Shown piece by piece: positions 1-5,570 of a DNA stretch of 7,389 nucleotides. The position numbers and the translations under genes were made by a program. This DNA comes from Gemmatimonadaceae bacterium (GTDB lineage: Bacteria > Gemmatimonadota > Gemmatimonadetes > Gemmatimonadales > Gemmatimonadaceae), in NCBI GenBank assembly GCA_013361745.1, contig JABFXM010000166.1, positions 1 through 7,389 of the forward strand, in the 5' to 3' direction. Each line of letters begins with the position of its first letter. The first letter of the stretch is position 1. Under the pieces are notes generated by a model, which saw only the letters and a program-made list of their open reading frames with translations, searched no databases and was not told the origin of the DNA.

Positions 1-300
1 GGGCTGCTCGGCGGGACGAGAGCGGGCGAAGCGCTGACCGGCGATGAGCGCGACGAGCGCGAGGAGGGAGATCGCGGCGACTGCCCAGGGCATGGCGCCG
101 GCGAGCCCGCGCTCACCGACCGGCCGCGGGGCGCGCTCGCCGACCGGGGTTCCGCAGCGGTGGCAGAACTTCGCGCCGGGGGAGAGCTGGGCGTGGCAGC
201 TCGCGCAGGTGGTATCGCCGAGTGGAGTCCCGCACTCGGCGCAGAAACGCCCCGTCGCGGCAGCGCCGCAGGCGGGGCAGGTGGTGGGAGCGTTAGCCAT
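1..300 (-). CDS. double zinc-ribbon membrane-anchored protein (C-terminus cut by window edge)
   Basis: One hundred codons are visible before the frame leaves the window at base 1. The protein starts MANAPTTCPAC and holds two four-cysteine zinc ribbons. The first uses C8, C11, C20 and C23; the second uses C32, C35, C46 and C49 (CPAC/CAEC, then CASC/CHRC). This is the pattern of the double zinc ribbon (DZR-like) families. A basic and proline-rich linker follows, then one hydrophobic segment at about residues 71-88 and an arginine-containing flank, so the ribbons probably sit in the cytoplasm on a membrane anchor. No strong Shine-Dalgarno precedes the ATG. The start codon lies at the edge of the loop of a small hairpin at 290-316. 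The gene is co-directional with the CBS-domain gene upstream, but a large palindrome separates them. The role is unknown; such ribbons often mediate protein or nucleic-acid contacts. The domain call is firm, the function is not. Confidence 0.8.
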   Translation of the reverse strand, partial: MANAPTTCPACGAAATGRFCAECGTPLGDTTCASCHAQLSPGAKFCHRCGTPVGERAPRPVGERGLAGAMPWAVAAISLLALVALIAGQRFARSRPAEQP

Positions 301-316
301 TCAGAGAAGCTAACGC
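290..316. repeat. 8-bp hairpin carrying the zinc-ribbon start codon
   Basis: GCGTTAGC at 290-297 is followed after 11 bases by its exact inverse GCTAACGC at 309-316. The ATG of the zinc-ribbon gene (298-300 on the minus strand) is the first loop triplet next to the stem. If formed in the mRNA, the hairpin would cover the initiation region. The GTTAGC word also forms the heptamer units upstream of glnA. The stem is seen directly; a regulatory role is inference. Confidence 0.45.
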
Positions 317-320
317 AGCG

Positions 321-430
321 GGCAGGGGAGTAAGGAGAGTAAGGAGAGTTAGGGGAGTAAGGGGAGTAAGGCACTGCCATGTGGCCGTTGCTTACTCCCC
401 TTACTCCCTTACTCTCCTTACTCCCCTGCC
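321..430. repeat. compound palindrome A, GAGTAAGGG-type 9-base units
   Basis: The left arm (321-370) is a tandem run of about five 9-base units resembling GAGTAAGGG. The right arm (391-430) is the inverse run with about four. Pairing is perfect over two blocks: 16 bp next to the loop (355-370 with 391-406) and 24 bp outside it (321-344 with 407-430). A 10-base bulge at 345-354, about one unit, lies on the left. The 20-base loop (371-390) contains TGGCCGT. The element starts just beyond the CBS-protein stop codon and fills most of the gap before the zinc-ribbon gene, so it could end transcription of the former. Its length and unit structure go beyond an ordinary terminator, and there is no T-tract. 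Confidence 0.9.
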
Positions 431-435
431 TTCCC

Positions 436-879
436 TCAGCCCTGGTGCCGTCCGCCGGGCTCGGAGATGCGCTCGACGGTGTTTTCCGCCTTGCGGTCGC
501 TCGACGCCTTGCGCACGACGTCGGCCTGGGAGACGATGCCGACCAGCTCATCGCGGCCGTCGACGATGGGGATGCGGCGCACCTGCTCGCGCCCCATCAC
601 CTTCATGACGTCATCGAGGTCGTCCTCCGCCTTCGCGGTGGCCGCGCCCTTCGACATCGCGTCGCTGACCGTCGTCGAACGAAGGTCACGACCATCGGCG
701 ACGACGCGGATCGCGATGTCGCGGTCCGTGACCATGCCGACCAGTCGCTTGGAGCTCTCGCTCTCGACGACCGGCAGCGCGCCGACGTCTTCCGACTTCA
801 TGAGGCTCGCCGCTTCCTGGATGCTCGTCCGCGGGGTGACGCACCGCGGGTCCTTCGCCATGATGTCCTGCGCTTTCAT
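436..879 (-). CDS. two-CBS-domain protein
   Basis: The 147-residue protein is almost entirely a pair of CBS domains. The first covers about residues 8-62, with the motif LVGMVTDRDIAIRVV and the preceding VGALPVVE. The second covers about 75-127, with RRIPIVDGRDELVGIVSQADVV. Paired CBS domains form a Bateman module that binds adenine nucleotides or related ligands. Stand-alone proteins of this size are common in bacteria and are usually annotated as CBS or inosine-5'-monophosphate dehydrogenase-related, but no catalytic domain is present here. The start is well supported by GGAGG on the minus strand (885-889) five bases before the ATG. The tail after residue 130 is short and low in complexity. 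The stop codon lies six bases from palindrome A. The gene is divergent from glnA, but the partner regulated by this protein cannot be read from the sequence. Confidence 0.92.
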   Translation of the reverse strand: MKAQDIMAKDPRCVTPRTSIQEAASLMKSEDVGALPVVESESSKRLVGMVTDRDIAIRVVADGRDLRSTTVSDAMSKGAATAKAEDDLDDVMKVMGREQVRRIPIVDGRDELVGIVSQADVVRKASSDRKAENTVERISEPGGRHQG

Positions 880-950
880 CCCGTCCTCCGTGATTGGTGA
901 GCCGAGGATCGGGGGGCAAGCGGAATGCCATGGACGACTCTGGCCCTTGG

Positions 951-1070
951 GGCCGTGCCTGTCGGCCGTTAGCCTTTAGCCGTTAGCGTTGAGGCACGGC
1001 GTCGACCGCCGGGAACTGCCGTCAACGCGGTCTCCGAACGCTCATGACCAACGGCTAATGGCTAAGGGCT
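951..1070. repeat. compound palindrome C, CCGTTAG-type heptamers, upstream of glnA
   Basis: The left run at 965-988 reads as heptamers CCGTTAG, CCTTTAG, CCGTTAG. The right run at 1052-1069 (CGGCTAATGGCTAAGGGC) is its inverse: 16 of 18 positions pair with 965-982, and the left arm again has most of one unit extra (983-988). The span between the arms is about 63 bases. A second stem is nested: GCCGTGCC at 952-959 and GGCACGGC at 993-1000, enclosing the left heptamer run. The glnA ATG (1058-1060) lies inside the right arm. The element occupies the gap between the divergent CBS and glnA genes, where promoters should lie, so it may sit in the glnA 5' leader. No convincing sigma-70 promoter is visible here. 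Confidence 0.75.
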
Positions 1071-2440
1071 CCTCGAAGGGGAAGCACGATCGCTCGATCA
1101 CCCCCGACCTCGCCGGCGCAGGGGCAGCCGAGGTGCTGGATCTGGCGCGGTCGCTCAACGTCCGCTTCCTCCGCCTCCAGTTCACGGACATCCTCGGCGT
1201 CAACAAGCACGTCGAGATCCCGGCGTCGCAGTTCGAGAAGGCGCTCGCGGGCGACATCATGTTCGACGGCTCCTCGATCGAAGGGTTCGTGCGGATCGAG
1301 GAATCGGACATGCTCCTCGCACCGGATCTCGCGACGTTTCGCGTGTTGCCGTGGGGAAGCGAGGAAGCGCGCGTCGCCCGCGTCATCTGCGACATCACGA
1401 TGCCCGATGGGAGTCCGTTCGCCGGCGATCCGCGCGGATGTCTCAAGCGACAGCTCGCGCGCGCGGCGGCGCTGGGCTACACGATGAACGCGGGGATGGA
1501 AGCCGAGTTCTTTCTCTTCAAGCCGGGGGCGAACGGAGAAGCGACCACCGAGACGCACGACGTCGGGAGCTACTTCGACCTCGCGCCCGTGGACCTCGGC
1601 GAGGACGCGCGGCGCGAGATGGTGGACGTCCTCGAGCAGATGGGCTTCGAGGTGGAGGCGGCGCATCACGAGGTGGCGCACGGCCAGCACGAGATCGATT
1701 TCCGATATGCAGACGCGCTGACGACGGCGGACAACATCGCGACCTTCCGCTTCGTCGTGAAGCAGGTGGCGCGGCAGTTCGGACTCGTCGCGTCGTTCAT
1801 GCCGAAGCCGATCTTCGGCCAGAACGGGAGCGGGATGCACACGCACCAATCGTTGTTCCGGGGGAAGGACAACGCGTTCTGGGACGAGAAGGCGGAGTGG
1901 CAGCTCTCGAAGACCGCGCTGCACTACATCGGCGGACTGCTGCGTCACGCGCGTGGCTCGACGGCGATCACGAACCCGCTGGTGAACTCGTACAAGCGGC
2001 TCGTTCCCGGCTACGAGGCGCCGGTGAACGTCGCCTGGTCGCTGCGGAACCGCTCGCCGATGCTGCGCATCCCCGACCGCCGCGGTCACGGGACGCGCGT
2101 CGAGCACCGCGTGCCCGACCCGGCCGCGAACCCGTATCTCGCGCTCGCGGTGATGCTCGCCTCGGGGATCGACGGGATCGAGACGAAGGCGGATTGGCGC
2201 GAGCCGGTGAACGCGAACATCTGGGAGATGAGCCACCGCGAGAAGCGTCGGCTGCGAATCGACGACCTGCCGCACGATCTGAACGAAGCGTGTGACGAGC
2301 TCGAGAAGGACGACGTCGTGCTCGCCGCGCTCGGCGATCACATCGCGACGCACTTCATCGCGGCGAAGCGGCAGGAGTGGCGCGAGTACATCACGCAGGT
2401 CACGGGCTGGGAGCTCGAGCGCTACCTCGTGCGGTACTGA
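1058..2440 (+). CDS. glnA: glutamine synthetase, class I-alpha
   Basis: GlnA joins ammonia to glutamate using ATP in the cytoplasm, normally as a dodecamer. The 460 residues match the Bacillus-type enzyme along their whole length. The beta-grasp domain contains the catalytic Asp of QFTDILG (D44) and MFDGSSIEGFVRIEESD. Metal ligands follow at E148/E150 (MEAEFFLF), E205 and E212 (HHEVAHGQHEID) and H261 (NGSGMH). The Glu flap is E320 (KRLVPGYEAPV), and substrate arginines lie in NRSPMLRIP and RVEHRVPDPAANPYL. R79 matches Bacillus subtilis R62, needed for glutamine feedback inhibition. The adenylylation-loop tyrosine position holds W389 (NANIWEM), so regulation by adenylylation is unlikely. The frame is open further upstream to a TTG at 989, but similarity begins near residue 24, so ATG 1058 is preferred; it lacks a Shine-Dalgarno and lies inside palindrome C. 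GTG at residue 26 is an alternative. The gene converges on glnN. Confidence 0.97.
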   Translation: MAKGSSKGKHDRSITPDLAGAGAAEVLDLARSLNVRFLRLQFTDILGVNKHVEIPASQFEKALAGDIMFDGSSIEGFVRIEESDMLLAPDLATFRVLPWGSEEARVARVICDITMPDGSPFAGDPRGCLKRQLARAAALGYTMNAGMEAEFFLFKPGANGEATTETHDVGSYFDLAPVDLGEDARREMVDVLEQMGFEVEAAHHEVAHGQHEIDFRYADALTTADNIATFRFVVKQVARQFGLVASFMPKPIFGQNGSGMHTHQSLFRGKDNAFWDEKAEWQLSKTALHYIGGLLRHARGSTAITNPLVNSYKRLVPGYEAPVNVAWSLRNRSPMLRIPDRRGHGTRVEHRVPDPAANPYLALAVMLASGIDGIETKADWREPVNANIWEMSHREKRRLRIDDLPHDLNEACDELEKDDVVLAALGDHIATHFIAAKRQEWREYITQVTGWELERYLVRY

Positions 2441-2471
2441 GCGCGCGCGCAGAGGCATCCGGCAAAGACGA

Positions 2472-2499
2472 AAGGGCCGGGCAACCATGCCCGGCCCTT
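2472..2499. terminator. bidirectional terminator between glnA and glnN
   Basis: A perfect 11-bp stem, AAGGGCCGGGC paired with GCCCGGCCCTT, encloses a 6-base loop (AACCAT). It lies 31 bases after the glnA stop and 43 bases after the glnN stop on the other strand. The plus-strand exit is TTCCCTC. The minus-strand exit is richer in T (CCCTTTCGTCTTTG), so it should work best for glnN. The convergent genes on both sides make a shared terminator the natural reading. Confidence 0.85.
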
Positions 2500-2542
2500 C
2501 CCTCATGTCAGCATTCCCCGCGCCGTTCGTCGCGCGATCAGA

Positions 2543-4792
2543 TCACACGGGGAAGAGCATCTCACGGTACTTCGGCAGCGGCCACCGCTCGTCGGCGACG
2601 ACGACTTCGAGCGCATCGGCCGCGTGGCGCAGCTCGAGCATCGCGTCGGAGACGTCCTTCGTGAGCAGCTTGCCCTGCTTCTCCAGCTCGTCGTGCATCG
2701 ACTCGGCCTTCTGGAGGAGCGACTCGAAGGTGGCGCGCGCGTTCTGCAGCCGGTCGACGAGACCGATCACCTGGTTCGCGGCGCGCGTCTGCGGGCCGGT
2801 CTCGAGCCCCGCTTCCTTGGCGCGACGCACGCCGTCGGAGAGATCGCTCGCGTAGGAGAGCGCGGCGGGGAGGACCATCGTGTCGATGATCTGCGCCAGG
2901 GTGTGCGCCTCGATGAGGATGTCCTTCACGTAGCGCTCGAGGCGCACGTGGTAGCGGCTCTCGAGCTCCTGCTTGCTGAGGATGCCGAGCTTCGAGAAGA
3001 GGGCGCGTGTCTGCTTGCTGACGAGCTGCGCGAGCGCTTCCGGGGTGCGCCGCAGGTTGAGAAGGCCGCGCTGCTCCGCGTCCTTCACCCACTCCTCGGA
3101 GTAGCCGTTGCCCTCGAAGCGGATCGACGACGACTCCTCGAACTCGGCGCGCACGACCTTGAGCACCGCCTCGTCCACCTTCTTCGTCTTCTTCAGCTCG
3201 GCGCGCAGCTTCTCGGTGATCTCGTCGATCGACTCGGCCACCGCGGCGTTGAGGAGCATCACCGGGAACGCGGGGGACGCCGAGGAGCCGACGGCGCGGA
3301 ACTCGAACTTCGCGCCGGTGAAGGCGAAGGGCGAGGTGCGATTGCGGTCCGTGTTGTCCTGCGCGATCTCCGGCAGCTTGTCGACGCCCAGCTTGAGGTG
3401 CTGACCGCCGGGGAGATCGGAGGTCGTCTTGCCGGCGATGATGTCGTCGATGAGCCGCGTCAGCATGTCGCCCATGAAGACGGAGATGATCGCCGGTGGC
3501 GCTTCGTTCGCGCCGAGCCGGTGCTCGTTCCCCGAGGTGGCGACGCCGGCGCGGAGCAGCCCCTGATGCTTGTGCACCGCCTTGAGCACGGCGGCGAGGA
3601 AGACGAGGAAGCGCACGTTCTGGTGCGGCGTCTTCCCCGGCTTGAGGAGGTTGAAGCCATCGAGCTCCGGGTTCTCGGAGCGGATGGACATCGACCAGTT
3701 GCAGTGCTTGCCCGAGCCGTTGATCCCGGCGAAGGGCTTCTCGTGCAGCACGGCCTGCATGCCGTGGCGCAGCGCGACGCGGCGCAGCGTCGCCATGGCG
3801 AGCTGGTTGTGGTCGACGCCGATGTCGGAGTCCTCGAAGTGCGGCGCCATCTCGAACTGCGAGGGCGCGACCTCGTTGTGGCGGGTCGCGATCGGGACGC
3901 CGAGCTTGTAGAGCTCCTGCTCGACTTCGCTGATCAGCGCCTGCACGCGCTCGGGGATCCCGCCGAAGTAGTGGTCCTCGAGCTGCTGCCCGCGCGGGGG
4001 CGCGGCGCCGACGAGGGTGCGGCCGGCCATGACGAGATCGGGGCGGAGCGCGAACATCGAGCGGTCGATGAGGAAGTACTCCTGCTCGATGCCTAACGTG
4101 GTGATGACGCGGTTGACGCCCCTGTCGCCGAGGAGCTCGAGGAGCGCGATCGACTTCTCGGAGAGGACGTCGGTGCTGCGGAGCAGCGGCGTCATCTCGT
4201 CGAGCGCCTCGCCGTTGTAGCCGATGAAGACGGAGGGGATGCAGAGGGTGCGCGTGCCCCCCGCCTCGACGATGAACACCGGGCTGGCGGGGTTCCACGC
4301 CGTGTAGCCGCGCGCTTCCCAGGTGGCGCGGAGGCCGCCCGAGGGGAAGCTCGACGCGTCCGGCTCGCTCTGAATGAGCTGGCTCGCGGTGAAGGTCTCG
4401 ATCGGCTGGCCATCCTCGAAGCTGAGGAAGGCGTCGTGCTTCTCGGCGGTGAGCCCGGTCTGCGGCTGGAACCAGTGGGTGAAGTGCGTCACTCCGCGCC
4501 CGGTCGCCCACTCCTTGATGACCTGCGCGACGACGGGCGCGATCTCGAGGTCGAGCTTCTTCCCCATGCGGATCGACGCGACGAGCTTCGCGTAGACGTC
4601 GCGGGGGAGCCGGTCGCGCATCTGGCGCACGCCGAAGGTGTTGACGCCGAAGTACTGCGAGGTCTGGGTGGCGACCCCGTCGCCGTTGGCGGCGTTAGGC
4701 GCGTGGTGGCTATTGGTGCCGGCGCGCGGGGAGCGCGCCGAGACGTCGCGCAATACGGCGTGGCGGCCAGTGCTGGTGGTCGGGTGAGGCAT
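2543..4792 (-). CDS. glnN: glutamine synthetase, class III (GSIII)
   Basis: The 749-residue protein is a class III glutamine synthetase, a large form known from Bacteroidota, cyanobacteria and scattered other phyla, with the same reaction as GlnA. Class signatures in order: THWFQPQTGLTAEKHDAF (103-122), EPDASSFPSGGLRATWEARGYTAW (143-166), TLCIPSVFIGYNGEALD (182-198), IEQEYFLID (235-243), PRGQQLEDHYFG (266-277), TRHNEVAPSQFEMAP (303-317), HEKPFAGINGSGKHCNWS (350-367), NEHRLGANEAPPA (422-434), TDRNRTSPFAFTG (481-493), FEFRAVGSSASP (496-507) and the C-terminal WPLPKYREMLF. About 45 poorly conserved residues precede QYFGVNTFG, slightly more than in Bacteroides enzymes. ATG 4792 has GGAG (4802-4805, minus strand) nine bases upstream. 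Residue 233 uses TTA, a rare leucine codon in such DNA. Transcription converges on glnA and diverges from the basic-protein gene. Confidence 0.97.
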   Translation of the reverse strand: MPHPTTSTGRHAVLRDVSARSPRAGTNSHHAPNAANGDGVATQTSQYFGVNTFGVRQMRDRLPRDVYAKLVASIRMGKKLDLEIAPVVAQVIKEWATGRGVTHFTHWFQPQTGLTAEKHDAFLSFEDGQPIETFTASQLIQSEPDASSFPSGGLRATWEARGYTAWNPASPVFIVEAGGTRTLCIPSVFIGYNGEALDEMTPLLRSTDVLSEKSIALLELLGDRGVNRVITTLGIEQEYFLIDRSMFALRPDLVMAGRTLVGAAPPRGQQLEDHYFGGIPERVQALISEVEQELYKLGVPIATRHNEVAPSQFEMAPHFEDSDIGVDHNQLAMATLRRVALRHGMQAVLHEKPFAGINGSGKHCNWSMSIRSENPELDGFNLLKPGKTPHQNVRFLVFLAAVLKAVHKHQGLLRAGVATSGNEHRLGANEAPPAIISVFMGDMLTRLIDDIIAGKTTSDLPGGQHLKLGVDKLPEIAQDNTDRNRTSPFAFTGAKFEFRAVGSSASPAFPVMLLNAAVAESIDEITEKLRAELKKTKKVDEAVLKVVRAEFEESSSIRFEGNGYSEEWVKDAEQRGLLNLRRTPEALAQLVSKQTRALFSKLGILSKQELESRYHVRLERYVKDILIEAHTLAQIIDTMVLPAALSYASDLSDGVRRAKEAGLETGPQTRAANQVIGLVDRLQNARATFESLLQKAESMHDELEKQGKLLTKDVSDAMLELRHAADALEVVVADERWPLPKYREMLFPV

Positions 4793-5070
4793 GCGAACGG
4801 GCTCCGGAGAAGGGCGGCGGCGTGCGCGGTCGAGTGTGTCGCGGACCGTGCAGTTCCGGCAAATCTAGGGGTTCACTTGCAACTTTCCAGCCTTTTTCGG
4901 GATGTAATGCGGCGCTCATCTGCGAGCGAAGCGCCTGAATTCGCACACGAGCTCACTTGGTCGCGCGCCGGGATCGTGTCGTCCGGCTGGCCCGGGCGAT
5001 CGTGTTTCCAGGCAAGGACTGGAACGGTTGATGCTCTGCGAGCGACGCGAACCTCATCACGGAGCGACGG
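4793..5070. other. divergent intergenic region between glnN and the H1-like gene
   Basis: This 278-base gap must carry the promoters of two divergent genes. I see no protein-like frame in it. The only AT-enriched patch is about 4860-4910; it contains TGTAAT at 4903-4908 (plus strand, five of six bases of a -10 box) without a well-spaced -35, and TAGATT on the minus strand at about 4863-4868. An 8-base direct repeat, GATCGTGT, occurs at 4972-4979 and 4998-5005, and TTTCCAG occurs at 4884-4890 and 5005-5011. None of the palindromic tandem elements found at other gene boundaries is present here. Confidence 0.5.
5006..5024. promoter_or_regulatory. candidate operator dyad TTCCAG-N7-CTGGAA
   Basis: A perfect 6-bp inverted repeat with a 7-base spacer lies 46 bases before the H1-like start codon. 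Its TTTCCAG half is repeated 121 bases upstream at 4884-4890. Size and symmetry fit a dimeric regulator site, but a 6-bp dyad can arise by chance and no regulator is identified. Confidence 0.25.
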
Positions 5071-5373
5071 ATGGCCGCACGGAAGAAGGGGGGGCGCAAG
5101 TACGGGAAAGCCGCGAGCAAGAGCGTCCGGAGCGCGATGAAGCGCCGGAAGAGCGGAACGCTCAAGAGTGGGAAGGGCCGTCATCCGAAGGTGAAGAGCC
5201 GGAAGCAGGCGATCGCGATCGGGCTCTCGGAGGCGCGGAAGAAGGGCGCCAAGGTACCGCGCAAGAAGGGCGGCGCGAAGAAGTCGAGCGGCCGGAAGAA
5301 GAGCGGCGGTCGCAAGAAGAGCAGCAGCCGGAAGAAGAGCAGCGGCCGGAAGTCGTCCAGCCGGTCGCGTTAG
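5071..5373 (+). CDS. small lysine/arginine-rich DUF6496-type, histone H1-like protein
   Basis: This 100-residue protein has 41 Lys/Arg residues and one acidic residue (E54). Residues 10-63 contain KYGKAASKSVRSAMKRRKSG and SRKQAIAIGLSEARKKGAKVP, which I recognise as the DUF6496 pattern of small bacterial proteins with no proven function. The tail from residue 70 is four copies of a KK-S-x-x-R hexad followed by a degenerate remnant, resembling eukaryotic H1 or bacterial Hc1/AlgP-like tails. Binding to DNA or RNA is therefore likely but inferred. GGAG at 5061-5064, six bases before the ATG, supports the start. The gene stands alone: divergent from glnN, convergent with the PAP2 gene, and followed by a GC-rich hairpin at 5431-5469. 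Its TAG stop lies inside the word CGTTAGGC. Confidence 0.88.
   Translation: MAARKKGGRKYGKAASKSVRSAMKRRKSGTLKSGKGRHPKVKSRKQAIAIGLSEARKKGAKVPRKKGGAKKSSGRKKSGGRKKSSSRKKSSGRKSSSRSR
5278..5349 (+). repeat. four 18-bp in-frame repeats coding the basic tail
   Basis: Four consecutive 18-base units each encode Lys-Lys-Ser-(Ser/Gly)-(Gly/Ser)-Arg. All begin AAGAAG and end in an arginine codon (CGG or CGC), and the third and fourth differ at only one base. Slippage between such units would change tail length by whole hexads without breaking the frame. Confidence 0.85.
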
Positions 5374-5430
5374 GCATCGCGCCGCCTCCGCGGCGTGATG
5401 AAGGGCGTCTCCTCCGGGCGCCCGAGTCGA

Positions 5431-5469
5431 GCGTCCCGTGGCCATCCTCCGTCCCTGGCCGCGGGACGC
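5431..5469 (+). terminator. GC-rich terminator-like hairpin after the H1-like gene
   Basis: GCGTCCCGTGGCCA (5431-5444) pairs with TGGCCGCGGGACGC (5456-5469) over 14 positions, with one T opposite G that would be a U-G wobble in RNA. The loop is 11 bases. The stem is followed by GCTTTC, a short T run. It lies 57 bases after the stop codon. The stem is clear; the weak T-tract makes the terminator label probable rather than certain. Confidence 0.65.
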
Positions 5470-5475
5470 GCTTTC

Positions 5476-5570
5476 AAGGAGAGTAAGGGGCTAAGGAGAG
5501 TAAGGGGAGTAAGGGACAGCAACTGGCCGTGCCTTACTCCCCTTACTCTCCTTACTCTCCTTACTCTCCT
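5476..5570. repeat. compound palindrome B, same unit family as palindrome A
   Basis: The left arm (5476-5514) and right arm (5532-5570) are inverse runs of the GAGTAAGG-type 9-base unit. The innermost 16 bp (5498-5513 with 5533-5548) are identical in sequence to the inner stem of palindrome A. The next unit is imperfect (AAGGGGCTAAGG opposite AAGGAGAGTAAGG), and the outer 12 bp pair again. The loop carries TGGCCGT in the same orientation as in A. Degenerate unit copies continue to about 5595 inside the PAP2 coding region, and the PAP2 stop codon (TAG, 5571-5569) is made by this sequence. It lies between two convergent genes. Confidence 0.88.

Noticed and set aside
321..430. CRISPR array
   Set aside because: The units are 9 bases with no spacers and the two halves are inverted. 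No cas gene is present.
942..954. Small hairpin GGCCC-TTG-GGGCC before glnA
   Set aside because: A 5-bp stem with a 3-base loop is expected by chance in such GC-rich DNA, and nothing else marks it as a terminator or riboswitch.
989..1057. Upstream TTG start adding 23 residues to GlnA
   Set aside because: The added residues match nothing in the family and are translated palindrome loop; similarity begins well after ATG 1058.
1055..2506. Long minus-strand frame of 483 codons opposite glnA
   Set aside because: It is the antisense shadow of glnA, rich in Arg, Val and Leu without any domain motif. The opposite strand encodes an unmistakable glutamine synthetase.
2562..4511. Long minus-strand frame of 649 codons and plus-strand frame at 2624-4096 within glnN
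   Set aside because: Both are shadows of the class III synthetase caused by high GC; the translations are Arg/Ala-rich and low in complexity.
321..5570. Insertion sequence or MITE ends formed by palindromes A and B
   Set aside because: The two loci lie 5 kb apart with ordinary genes between them and no transposase. Each is itself a complete palindrome and I see no target-site duplication.
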